Of a stretch of DNA of 64,000 nucleotides, positions 52,804 through 60,757 are shown piece by piece; position 1 is the first letter of the stretch, and every line of letters starts with the position of its first letter. The stretch covers positions 31,007 through 95,006 of the forward strand of contig VGXV01000008.1 of NCBI GenBank assembly GCA_016873165.1. The letters run 5' to 3'. The position numbers were made by a program, and so were the translations under genes. The stretch is from Planctomycetota bacterium (GTDB taxonomy: Bacteria > Planctomycetota > Brocadiia > Brocadiales > Brocadiaceae). The notes below the pieces were generated by a model. That model saw nothing but the letters and a program-made list of their open reading frames with translations, did no database searches and was not told the origin of the DNA.

Positions 52804-54231
52804 ATGGGTTACATAAAAGAACATTGTGGTTTATTTGGCGTTTACGGTTGTGAAGATGCGGCAGAGAAGGTGTATTATGGTTTATATTCTTTGCAGCACC
52901 GGGGTGAGGAAAGCGCCGGAATTGCTTCTGCAAATGGCAAAGATATTATTTGCCATAAAGGAATGGGATTAATCAGTGATGCTTTAGAACCTCACATGCT
53001 TAAATCCTTAAAAAATCCTGTGGCAATAGGACATGTGCGATATTCTACCGTTGGATCGAGTAATATTGGAAACGCACAGCCGATGCTGGTGGATTATTAT
53101 AAGGGGAAAGTTGCAATTGCCCATAACGGACAATTGACGAATGCGAAAAAGTTACGGGATGAGTTTGAAGAAAATGGATCGATATTTCATACAACTTCTG
53201 ATACGGAGGTAATAGTTCACCTGATGGCAAAACCATCAGGTTCCAGGCAGAACGAGTTATCCTGGGTATTAAATCAATTGAGAGGGTCGTTTTCATTGTT
53301 GATTTTAACCCCAAATGAGATGATTGGCGTGCGGGACCCCTATGGTTTCAGGCCGCTTTCTTTGGGAAAATTGAATGGCGGATATGTATTTGCTTCTGAA
53401 ACGTGCGCTCTGGATCAGGTTGGCGCGGAATATGTTCGGGATGTTCATCCGGGAGAAATTGTTTCTATAAGCAAAGATGGTTTGCGCAGCGAATTTTATA
53501 GCAATCAGAAAAGATATGCCTCCTGCATATTTGAATTGGTATATTTTTCCAGACCTGATAGCAGAGTGTACGGCGAAAGTGTTCATTTGTTTCGTAAGAA
53601 ACTGGGAGCGAAGCTTGCGGAAGAGTCGCCTGTCGATGCAGATGTGGTAATTTCTGTGCCCGAAGGGGGAAATTCTGCGGCAATCGGCTATTCTCATGCC
53701 TCAAAAATACCTTTTGACCGGGGTTTTATCAGAAATCATTATGTTGGAAGAACATTTATCCTTCCTCAGCAGGATATGAGGCATCGTTTTGTAGAGTTGA
53801 AATTGAATGCTCTCAAGGAAACGGTTGCAGGCAAACGCGTTATTGTAATTGATGATTCGATTGTACGGGGTACAACTTCGAAATCGCGGTTTAGTTTATT
53901 GAGAAAAGCTGGGGCGAAGGAGATTCACGCGAGAATTACCTGCCCTCCTCACCGTTATCCATGTTATTACGGAATTGATTTTCAGCAAAAAGGCGAACTT
54001 ATTGCAACCGGTAAGACAGTTGAAGATATAAGAAGGTTTTTGAATGTAGAGAGCCTGAGTTATCTTAGCGTAGAAGGAATGATGAGCTGTGCAACACAAC
54101 CAAAGCAGAACTTCTGCAATGCCTGCTTTACCTGTGATTATCCCACGAACATTAATGAAGAAATAAGTAATTTACCAGATAGTTTTTCCGTTGAAGAAGC
54201 GGAAAAACTGAAACGATGCGTAACTAAATAA
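52804..54231 (+). CDS. purF: Amidophosphoribosyltransferase
   Basis: PurF makes phosphoribosylamine from PRPP and glutamine, the first committed step of purine synthesis. C8 (EHCGLFGVYG) would be the N-terminal nucleophile after removal of a seven-residue propeptide. LQHRGEESAGIA, GHVRYSTVGSS and NGQLTN form the glutaminase part. The PRPP loop is VIVIDDSIVRGTTSK. Late cysteines (FCNACFTCDYP) and one near residue 245 fit the iron-sulphur class of PurF (Bacillus type). The 475 residues are normal. purM is 6.5 kb downstream. Confidence 0.94.
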   Translation: MGYIKEHCGLFGVYGCEDAAEKVYYGLYSLQHRGEESAGIASANGKDIICHKGMGLISDALEPHMLKSLKNPVAIGHVRYSTVGSSNIGNAQPMLVDYYKGKVAIAHNGQLTNAKKLRDEFEENGSIFHTTSDTEVIVHLMAKPSGSRQNELSWVLNQLRGSFSLLILTPNEMIGVRDPYGFRPLSLGKLNGGYVFASETCALDQVGAEYVRDVHPGEIVSISKDGLRSEFYSNQKRYASCIFELVYFSRPDSRVYGESVHLFRKKLGAKLAEESPVDADVVISVPEGGNSAAIGYSHASKIPFDRGFIRNHYVGRTFILPQQDMRHRFVELKLNALKETVAGKRVIVIDDSIVRGTTSKSRFSLLRKAGAKEIHARITCPPHRYPCYYGIDFQQKGELIATGKTVEDIRRFLNVESLSYLSVEGMMSCATQPKQNFCNACFTCDYPTNINEEISNLPDSFSVEEAEKLKRCVTK

Positions 54232-54249
54232 CTTCCTTAAATTATATAA

Positions 54250-55242
54250 ATGTATTTCATAAATCCACTATACCTCATAAAAGGTATATTTGGCAGAACG
54301 TTTTATATCTTCCCTGAACGTCCGGAACGTATTCAGATAGAAATCACTAACCGTTGCAACTATAGCTGCGGCATGTGTCCACGGGAAACATTCAACCTGC
54401 CTGACAAAGACATTTCGTTTGATTTGTTTAAAAACATTATTGACAGGATTGATTCCTCTTATAATGTCACGCTCACCGGATGGGGAGAGCCTTTATTGCA
54501 TCCGCAATTACTGGAAATGATTGCCTATACAAAAAACAAAGGGCATAAAGTTGGCTTAACGACAAATGGTTTATTGCTGGCGCAATTTATAGAAAAATTT
54601 ATAGAACTACAACTGGATAAACTTACCATTTCTCTGGATAGTGTTGACGATGAATCCGGCGCAAAGGAAGGACACCCTCCCAGCAAAGTAGTGCAAAAGA
54701 ATGTACAGTCGCTTATTAAGCTGCGGGGCACAAAATCCACTCCTGTTATTACGGTGCAAATTACCATGCACGATGAGAAGCAGTGTTTGGACACAGTTCG
54801 CTTTGCAGGGGAAATCGGCGCAGACCGTGTTTATTTAATACGGTTAAATATTCCAATGGATAAGAGCAGTTTCAAAAGACCGGATTTAAAAGAAGAGTTG
54901 AAAATTTATGAAAAATCGGAACAAATAGCCCGGAAGTATGGACTGCAGGTGGACAACAATTATACGGCATTTGATAATGCTTTGTTCCGTTTGTTGTACA
55001 AAAAAATGCGCCCGGTAATGTATCGGTTCGATACATATTGTCCTAAACCATACGATTATTTGTATATTAATATTGATGGCAGGGCTACTCCGTGCTGTGA
55101 TCTTCCGCGGCATGAAGTTGGTAACATTTTAAAAGAAGACGTTGACGAAATCTGGAATGGTGAAAACATGCGGTATTTTCGTAAAAATCAGAATGATATT
55201 TGTGGGAATTGCGATGCATTGCGGTTGAAGCAGCTTGGCTGA
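54250..55242 (+). CDS. Radical SAM protein with SPASM-type C-terminal domain
   Basis: The cluster motif is C36-NYS-C40-GM-C43, preceded by IEITNRC. GWGEPLLHP and LTTNGLLL follow, as in the MoaA/SPASM group. The C-terminal domain has YINIDGRATPCCDLPRHEVGN and the paired cysteines DICGNC, typical of SPASM auxiliary clusters. Substrate is unknown; such enzymes modify peptides or sugars. No short precursor peptide gene was seen in the flanks. It begins 18 bases after purF and may share its transcript. Confidence 0.83.
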   Translation: MYFINPLYLIKGIFGRTFYIFPERPERIQIEITNRCNYSCGMCPRETFNLPDKDISFDLFKNIIDRIDSSYNVTLTGWGEPLLHPQLLEMIAYTKNKGHKVGLTTNGLLLAQFIEKFIELQLDKLTISLDSVDDESGAKEGHPPSKVVQKNVQSLIKLRGTKSTPVITVQITMHDEKQCLDTVRFAGEIGADRVYLIRLNIPMDKSSFKRPDLKEELKIYEKSEQIARKYGLQVDNNYTAFDNALFRLLYKKMRPVMYRFDTYCPKPYDYLYINIDGRATPCCDLPRHEVGNILKEDVDEIWNGENMRYFRKNQNDICGNCDALRLKQLG

Positions 55243-55439
55243 GCGGTGTAACTAAAATGACGTCATCTATTTTTATTATCGAGAGAATAATGTTTTTGCC
55301 CTTGTTATAAAAATATTTTTGTCAGCGATATACATGGCAAAGTTTCAGATCTGTCTTCCTGAAATAAACGCGAGGCGAAAGCCTTGCCCTGAAGACTCAT
55401 TGGGTATGGGAAAATAGGTTATTTGTTTTGGACTTGGAA

Positions 55440-55637
55440 ATGGTTAAAGATCCTACATATCTTCAGCAATTTGAACGGAATTTAAAGAAGAGGGAAAGGC
55501 CGGATTACCATAAAAACATGGAAATCTTTGAAGGAATGTACAAAGAGGCGGTATATCTTAAGGTCATTCCATTAATAAACCCTCTGGAAGGGGTAGAGGT
55601 AGATATAAGAATTGCAAGGGTAATTAATAGTGTTTAA
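55440..55637 (+). CDS. Small protein upstream of nucleotidyltransferase
   Basis: This 65-residue protein was not recognised. It is mixed charged and helical (QQFERNLKKRERPDYHKNM, then GMYKEAVYLKVIP). It overlaps the nucleotidyltransferase gene by 8 bases, which suggests translational coupling and a partner role, as in two-gene toxin-antitoxin operons. The ATG at 55440 is chosen over a TTG at 55428; the ribosome binding site is weak for both. Confidence 0.5.
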   Translation: MVKDPTYLQQFERNLKKRERPDYHKNMEIFEGMYKEAVYLKVIPLINPLEGVEVDIRIARVINSV

Positions 55638-56184
55638 GGAACTTATTGAACGAATAGGCATAGTTCTCAATGGGGAAAAGATTTCTTACATGATTATTGG
55701 CGGGCAGGCAGTTCTTTATTACGGCGAGCCGAGATTTACAAAAGATATAGATATAGCGCTAGGTGTGGATACAGACTCTCTCAAAAGAATTCTTGCTCTT
55801 GTCGCTAATCTGAATTTTAGTGTTTTGGTTGATAACGTTGAGGATTTTGTAAAAAGAACAATGGTTCTTCCAACAATGGATGTTCAGAGCGGCATACGGG
55901 TCGATTTTGTATTTTCTCATTCTCATTATGAACAGCAGGCGTTAGAAAGGGCGAGAAACGTGCAATTTGACAAAACTTGCGTGAAATTTGCTTCACTTGA
56001 GGATGTTATAATTCATAAGATTATTGCAGGGAGACCCAGAGATATTGAAGATGTTAGCTCTATTCTTTTGAAGAACCAGGAATCTGATTATAAATATATT
56101 GCCCGCTGGTTGAGGAAATTTGATGACTCTCTTGACGGAGGCTTTGTGAGTATATTTAAAAAGTTGGTTGATGAAAGTAAGTGA
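55630..56184 (+). CDS. AbiEii/DUF6036-like nucleotidyltransferase
   Basis: The 184-residue protein has the nucleotidyltransferase signature in the form IIGGQAVLYYGEPRFTKDID, where GG and the DID pair match the G(G/S)...DxD core. Later come VQSGIRVDFVFS and LEDVIIHKIIAGRPRDIEDV, typical of AbiEii-like and DUF6036 proteins. Such proteins are often the toxin part of abortive infection or toxin-antitoxin pairs. It starts with GTG, overlapping the small gene before it. A HepT-like remnant follows 33 bases later. Confidence 0.78.
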   Translation: MFKELIERIGIVLNGEKISYMIIGGQAVLYYGEPRFTKDIDIALGVDTDSLKRILALVANLNFSVLVDNVEDFVKRTMVLPTMDVQSGIRVDFVFSHSHYEQQALERARNVQFDKTCVKFASLEDVIIHKIIAGRPRDIEDVSSILLKNQESDYKYIARWLRKFDDSLDGGFVSIFKKLVDESK

Positions 56185-56217
56185 AAAACCTTTTTAACTA
56201 AAGAGGGCGTTCCGTGA

Positions 56218-56436
56218 TTTGCAGGGAATATTGGAAAACAGAAATTAGCCTGGGATGAGGGGAAATTAAGGCTGTTTATAGATATAGTCTCTTTCAGAAA
56301 CGAGATTGTTCATTCGTATGATGTGAATGTTTACCTGGTATGGAGCAAGAGAACTATAAATGTCATAATTCAGCTTTATAAGGAATACGCAGAGAAGATT
56401 TTGTTGCTATTACAGAAAGTCAGATATGATATGTGA
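56218..56436 (+). pseudogene. HepT-like (HEPN) remnant with intact RX4HXY motif
   Basis: An open frame without any start codon encodes 72 residues, with FRNEIVHSYDV at its centre. This matches the RX4HXY active-site motif of HepT-type RNase toxins exactly. The rest (WDEGKLRLFIDIV before and a helical LYKEYAEKILLLL after) fits the C-terminal half of a HEPN domain. A TGA lies just before the frame, so the N-terminal half is lost. The end overlaps the YgiT gene by 11 bases. Confidence 0.6.
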
Positions 56437-56647
56437 ATTTTGTAAAGGCAAGACAGTAAAGAAAAAAGTAAAAAGGCAACACTGGCTTCATGACAAGTTA
56501 TATATTGTAGAAAATGTAGAGGCAGAGGTTTGTCCTGAGTGCGGTGAACGGTATTTTCATGCCAAGGTTCTTGATAAAATAGACTGTCTTCTTAAGGCAT
56601 CTCATATTGTAAAGGATAAGATAGAAATTGAGGTTGTCAGTCTTTAA
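56426..56647 (+). CDS. YgiT-type zinc finger protein (MqsA-like antitoxin N-domain)
   Basis: This 73-residue protein has two CxxC pairs, C3-EF-C6 and a later CPEC, with the family phrase VENVEAEVCPECGERYF. This is the zinc-binding part of MqsA/YgiT-like antitoxins. The usual partner, a DUF4258 or MqsR-type toxin directly upstream, is missing; the space holds a HepT remnant instead. It may be an orphan antitoxin. Confidence 0.8.
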   Translation: MICEFCKGKTVKKKVKRQHWLHDKLYIVENVEAEVCPECGERYFHAKVLDKIDCLLKASHIVKDKIEIEVVSL

Positions 56648-56680
56648 AATATATAAAAAGAAATGCGACTAATATAGATA

Positions 56681-57589
56681 ATGACCCGATCGCAAATTGA
56701 TAAACTTCCAATTGAGCTTAAGAAAATGTATCAAAAATTCTTGTTATGGTTAAAAAAAGAATTTTATGAAGATATTCCTCTCACTTTGTTTCATTACACC
56801 ACACAGAATGGATTTCTTGGAATTATTGATACTAAAAGCTTGCGGATGTCTGATAATAAATATCTCAATGATACGACAGAATATACTTATGCAGTTCAGT
56901 TGGTGAAAGACGAACTTAAAAAAAGGAAATACAATAAGTTAAGAAATTTTTTGGATATAAATAGATTCGATAAGTCGTTTGAAAGAATTAAAGAGGAACA
57001 TCCTATTTTTGTTTGTTCATTTTCTGAAAAGGAGGATCTCTTAAGTCAGTGGAGAGGATATTCTCCTAGTGGAGGTGGTTTTAGTATTGGGTTTGATAAA
57101 TCTGATATAGTTCGGAAGAAGAAAAAATATCGGGAATTTAATTTCGTTCGATGCGTTTATAAAAACAATGACCAACGGAAATTCATTAGAAAATTCTTAG
57201 ATGATTCTGTTTGCACATTCCAAAAGTATGATGTTAGTAATGAGTATTTAAAATCTTGTTTTATAAATAATTTCTTTCTAATGTTACTTACTATTGTTCC
57301 AATGTTAAAACATCGCTCTTTTCGTGAGGAGCGTGAATGGAGAATCGTTTCCAATTTTAGAAAAATAAAGTCTACAAAAATTAAATTTCGTGAAGGGAAA
57401 TTTGTGATAGTTCCTTATGTAGAATTTAAATTTGCAAACAAGCACGAGAAATTAAAGGTTTCAAAAATAATAGTTGGACCTAATCCACATATGGAATTAT
57501 CTTTAAAATCTGTCAAATCCATTTTGGTTGCACAAAATGTAAATTGTGCACATGTGGAACCATCAATTATTCCATATAGAGGTTGGTAG
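56681..57589 (+). CDS. DUF2971 protein
   Basis: The 302-residue protein carries DUF2971 marks: LFHYTTQNGFLGIIDT near residue 38, MSDNKYLNDTTEY, the FVCSFSEKEDLLSQWRGYS block near 110, FSIGF, and REEREWRIV near 220. The function of the family is unknown. It is found in variable genome regions. Base composition is more AT-rich than in the neighbouring radical SAM gene, which fits acquisition. No clear partner was seen. Confidence 0.75.
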   Translation: MTRSQIDKLPIELKKMYQKFLLWLKKEFYEDIPLTLFHYTTQNGFLGIIDTKSLRMSDNKYLNDTTEYTYAVQLVKDELKKRKYNKLRNFLDINRFDKSFERIKEEHPIFVCSFSEKEDLLSQWRGYSPSGGGFSIGFDKSDIVRKKKKYREFNFVRCVYKNNDQRKFIRKFLDDSVCTFQKYDVSNEYLKSCFINNFFLMLLTIVPMLKHRSFREEREWRIVSNFRKIKSTKIKFREGKFVIVPYVEFKFANKHEKLKVSKIIVGPNPHMELSLKSVKSILVAQNVNCAHVEPSIIPYRGW

Positions 57590-57713
57590 TTACGTAGTTA
57601 AGTAGGTTGGGTGAAGCAGCGCGCACCCAACAAAAAACTACACCCAACAAAAAACTGACAAAAATTTAAGGAAAAATAAAGTTTATGCCCGAAAACAGAG
57701 AGGGAGATATCCT

Positions 57714-57898
57714 GTGGAAATAGCTCCAAAAATTAGTGTTGATGAGAAAGTTCGCTTTGGCAAACCGGTCATTACGGGAACTCGGTTATACTTGGTAAGC
57801 TTGCAGGAGGAATGACTTACGAAGCGGTTATGGCTGAGGATGAGATTACACGGGAGGATATATTAGCGGTTCTCGATTACGCAGCCAAAACCTTATGA
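57714..57898 (+). pseudogene. DUF433 antitoxin-like gene, frameshifted
   Basis: The GTG at 57714 (GGGAG upstream) opens EIAPKISVDEKVRFGKPVITGTR, here split for length: KVRFGKPVITGTR is the DUF433 core. The frame then breaks after GTR. Reading continues in another frame as VILGKLAGGMTYEAVMAEDE and DILAVLDYAAKTL to the TGA at 57898. A loss of about 7-8 bases at the break would explain both. The DUF433 partner toxin is absent. Confidence 0.7.
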
Positions 57899-57965
57899 AA
57901 TGAAGAAATCATGGTAATAAGGTGATATAGCGTGGCAATAATTAGTTGTGAGAAGATTTTTAGAT

Positions 57966-58190
57966 ATGAGAAAAATGATTACCGTAGACGATATTGAAAA
58001 AGCGATAGAAAAACTTACACCTCATGATCGGTTGAAATTGGTAGAAAGAGTTGTTCACCAGTTGAGGAGTACGGTGCTTGCGCCTGAGAAGGAACTTGAC
58101 TGGAGTAAACTCTATGGGGCAGGAAAAGGATTATGGAAGGGAGTGGATGCGCAGGAATTTGTTAACCTATTGAGAGAAGAGTGGGAATGA
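57966..58190 (+). CDS. Antitoxin-like protein of a lost PIN module
   Basis: The 74-residue protein has a helical N-terminal half (VDDIEKAIEKLTPHDRLKLVERVV) and a C-terminal part with KELDWSKLYGAGKGLW and FVNLLREEWE. This layout is common in antitoxins encoded just before PIN-domain toxins. A stub of such a toxin overlaps its stop codon. The start is uncertain between 57948, 57966 and 57975. Confidence 0.65.
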   Translation: MRKMITVDDIEKAIEKLTPHDRLKLVERVVHQLRSTVLAPEKELDWSKLYGAGKGLWKGVDAQEFVNLLREEWE

Positions 58191-58255
58191 CTCTTTCTGA
58201 TGAGTTAAAACAAATAAAAGAAATAAAAGTTTTGTTTTTGAAGGATTACTTATGA
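58187..58255 (+). pseudogene. PIN-domain toxin stub
   Basis: The ATG overlaps the antitoxin stop (ATGA). Its 22 codons begin MTLSDELKQIKEIKVLFL, the usual first residues of PIN toxins of this pair type, up to the point where the first catalytic Asp would follow. The frame then ends at a TGA that overlaps the radical SAM start. So the toxin was cut within its first 20 residues. Confidence 0.6.
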
Positions 58256-59670
58256 AAATCACCTTTCTCGTGCCACCACCTATTGACGGAAACGTCCCCG
58301 AGCGGGTTGCCGGTTGCGCGTACCTGCTCTACTACGTCCCGAATATCTTTCTCCTCAGCGCCGCGGCAGTTCTGGAGAAAAGCGGCTTTGAAGTGCGATA
58401 TATCGAGACCACCATCAAGAAATGGGACCGCGGGCATTTCCTGTCGTTTCTGAAGGAAGACCTGAGCGATGTTTACAGTATCTATTCGGTCAATCTCTCC
58501 CAAGAAACCGATATGCAGGCCTTGCAGGATATTCGCCGGATACGGGGAGACGTGCCGGTTATATTTTTCGGCCCTGCTCCATCTGACAGACCTGCTGAGT
58601 TTGTAGCCGATGCGCATACGTATGTCGTCAGGGGAGAACCGGAATATACGATGCGTGAATTGATACAGGCGCTTAATACAAGGTCAGGCATTCATGGTAT
58701 CAAAAGTGTTTCTTTTTATAATAATGAAATTGTTCATAATGCCACCAGGGAACCGATAGAAAACCTCGATGTATTGCCCTTTCCCGCCAGACATCTTTTA
58801 GAAGAAAAGGACATCTATTATAATCCGAAATTGGGAATGAGACCTTTTACGGCTGTTTGCACTTCACGGGGCTGTTCGTATCGTTGCATTTATTGTGTCC
58901 CTTCTTCTTTGAGTTTTTCAAGGGAACTTGAGTACAAGCATTACTTTGACAAAAAACCACCCGTAAGGAAGCGGTCGCCGGAGAATATCATTGAAGAGTT
59001 TACGCTATTGAAATCTCAGGGATATAAGGCGGTAAATGTGCAGGATGACCAGTTTGTGTGGGGTGAAGAACGGACGGTTAAAATTTGTGAAGGCATTAAA
59101 GATTTAGGCATTGTATGGGGATGTTCCGCACGGTCTGATCATTTGACTGAACCCATTGTCAAGGTCATGGCAGCCGCGCATTGTAAATTTATTGATCTTG
59201 GCGTGGAGTCTTTTAACCAGGAAATACTGGATTATGTGAAAAAGGATATCGATGTTAAAAAAAATGAAGAAGCGATAAAACTGGTAAAAAAATATGGCAT
59301 CTCCGCAAAGATAAATATTATGTTCGGCGCTTCGCCGTTGGAAACAACGGAAACGATCAAAAAAAATATGGAAGAGGTGAAACGGTTAAAAGTAGATCAG
59401 GTAATGTATAATATAGCCAATCCGTTTCCGGGGACTGATTTTTACAGGACAGCGAAAGACAACAATTTATTTGTCTATGGAGATTATAAGCCTGTTAACG
59501 TTGCCAAGGAAGCCAATATTGCCTATCCCCATCTTAGTAAGACTGACCTTGAAAAGGCAGTGAGGCGTGCTAATTTCGAGTTTTTTCTTTCCCCGCGTTT
59601 TATTCTGAAAAATATAAGAAGACTCGGTTCGTTTGATTCTTTGAAAGCAATGTTCCGAAAGCTTTTTTAA
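58252..59670 (+). CDS. B12-binding-type radical SAM protein
   Basis: The 472-residue protein has an N-terminal Rossmann-like, cobalamin-type domain (LLSAAAVLEKSGFEV, VPVIFFGPAPSDRP, VVRGEPEYTMRELI). Its radical SAM domain has the motif SRGCSYRCIYCVPSS near residue 203-217, then DDQFVWGEERTVKICEGI and GVESFNQEILDYVKK. The classical B12 DxHxxG motif is not clear. It is followed after 2 bases by a GT2 glycosyltransferase, so both may act in making a lipid, hopanoid-like or glycan product. The first ~350 bases are visibly richer in G and C than what lies upstream. Confidence 0.83.
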   Translation: MKITFLVPPPIDGNVPERVAGCAYLLYYVPNIFLLSAAAVLEKSGFEVRYIETTIKKWDRGHFLSFLKEDLSDVYSIYSVNLSQETDMQALQDIRRIRGDVPVIFFGPAPSDRPAEFVADAHTYVVRGEPEYTMRELIQALNTRSGIHGIKSVSFYNNEIVHNATREPIENLDVLPFPARHLLEEKDIYYNPKLGMRPFTAVCTSRGCSYRCIYCVPSSLSFSRELEYKHYFDKKPPVRKRSPENIIEEFTLLKSQGYKAVNVQDDQFVWGEERTVKICEGIKDLGIVWGCSARSDHLTEPIVKVMAAAHCKFIDLGVESFNQEILDYVKKDIDVKKNEEAIKLVKKYGISAKINIMFGASPLETTETIKKNMEEVKRLKVDQVMYNIANPFPGTDFYRTAKDNNLFVYGDYKPVNVAKEANIAYPHLSKTDLEKAVRRANFEFFLSPRFILKNIRRLGSFDSLKAMFRKLF

Positions 59671-59672
59671 CA

Positions 59673-60719
59673 ATGAAATTTTCAATTCTTATACCCGCCT
59701 ATAATGAAGAAAAATCAATTTCTGCCTGTCTCAATTCACTTGTTTCCGTTGAGTATTCAGATAAAGAAATTATTGTTATTGATGATGCCTCTGCGGATAA
59801 TACCGTGAAAGAAGTTGAAAAATTTGCCAGTAGGGGAGTTATATTGGTAAAAAGAGAGAAAAACGGCGGGCGGGCAGCCGCCTTGAACTCAGGATTATTT
59901 GCTGCTACAGGCGATATTGTTGTTACTACCGATGCGGATACCATTGTTTCTTCAAATTGGCTGGAAAAGGTTCAGCATCACTTTGGGGATGAAAAAGTTG
60001 TTGCGGTTGGCGGCGCTTACAGGGCAAAAAACAATGAACACCCACTCGCGAATGCCACGAGTGTGCTGGATCAGATTCTGAACGGCACTTTTAACAAGAC
60101 GGTTATTCCCAATAAATTATCCGGCGTAAATACGGCAATACGGAAAAAAACATTGCTGGACTTGCATGGATTTAATGAAGAATCGTGGTGGAGTGAGGAT
60201 TCCGAATTAGGATGGAAATTAGACAAGATAGGCAAAGTTGTTTATGACCCTGAAAACGTTGTGTATACTGAGTATCCCGATACGTGGAGTGGTATATGGA
60301 AAAGAAAGTTTTTCTGGGGATATGCGATGGGGCTGAAATTTAGGGAAAAATTACCACTTCGTCCGAAATTATGGTTACGTCCAATGCTGTTTATGCTACT
60401 TTTTACCAGTCTTTTTGCCTTTTTTGCAACATTACCCTTTGGGATAAAAATGTTTATTATTCCCGGAGTAGTTTTTGGCTGTTTGTTAATCTTATTAACG
60501 GTTATCTATGTGCCGCTGGGCGCTGTACTTCTAATCAATAGACGTGAGAAAAATATAATAAAAACATTGTCGTGTCTTTCCATTCTTCCTATAGTTCGGG
60601 AGTTTGCTTACGTCTATGGAATGTTTTTTGGTTTTTTAAAGGGAAGGACATCGGGGATAAAACCTTCTTGGAAAGAAAAAATGAATCATAAAGATTTCGA
60701 ACGTAATATTGTAAAATAA
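59673..60719 (+). CDS. GT2 family glycosyltransferase, membrane-bound
   Basis: This GT-A fold transferase has the N-terminal FSILIPAYNEEKSISACLNSL, VIDDASADNT and the TTDADTIV metal motif near residue 90. GVNTAIRKK and SEDSELGWKLDKIG supply the acceptor-side acid. Residues ~235-320 hold two or three membrane helices (LFMLLFTSLFAFFATLPFG, FIIPGVVFGCLLILL). It starts 2 bases after the radical SAM gene, so the two are surely co-transcribed. Sugar and acceptor are unknown. Confidence 0.88.
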   Translation: MKFSILIPAYNEEKSISACLNSLVSVEYSDKEIIVIDDASADNTVKEVEKFASRGVILVKREKNGGRAAALNSGLFAATGDIVVTTDADTIVSSNWLEKVQHHFGDEKVVAVGGAYRAKNNEHPLANATSVLDQILNGTFNKTVIPNKLSGVNTAIRKKTLLDLHGFNEESWWSEDSELGWKLDKIGKVVYDPENVVYTEYPDTWSGIWKRKFFWGYAMGLKFREKLPLRPKLWLRPMLFMLLFTSLFAFFATLPFGIKMFIIPGVVFGCLLILLTVIYVPLGAVLLINRREKNIIKTLSCLSILPIVREFAYVYGMFFGFLKGRTSGIKPSWKEKMNHKDFERNIVK

Positions 60720-60757
60720 TTTTTTACAACTGAAACATTTATAAACTTATTATTCCC

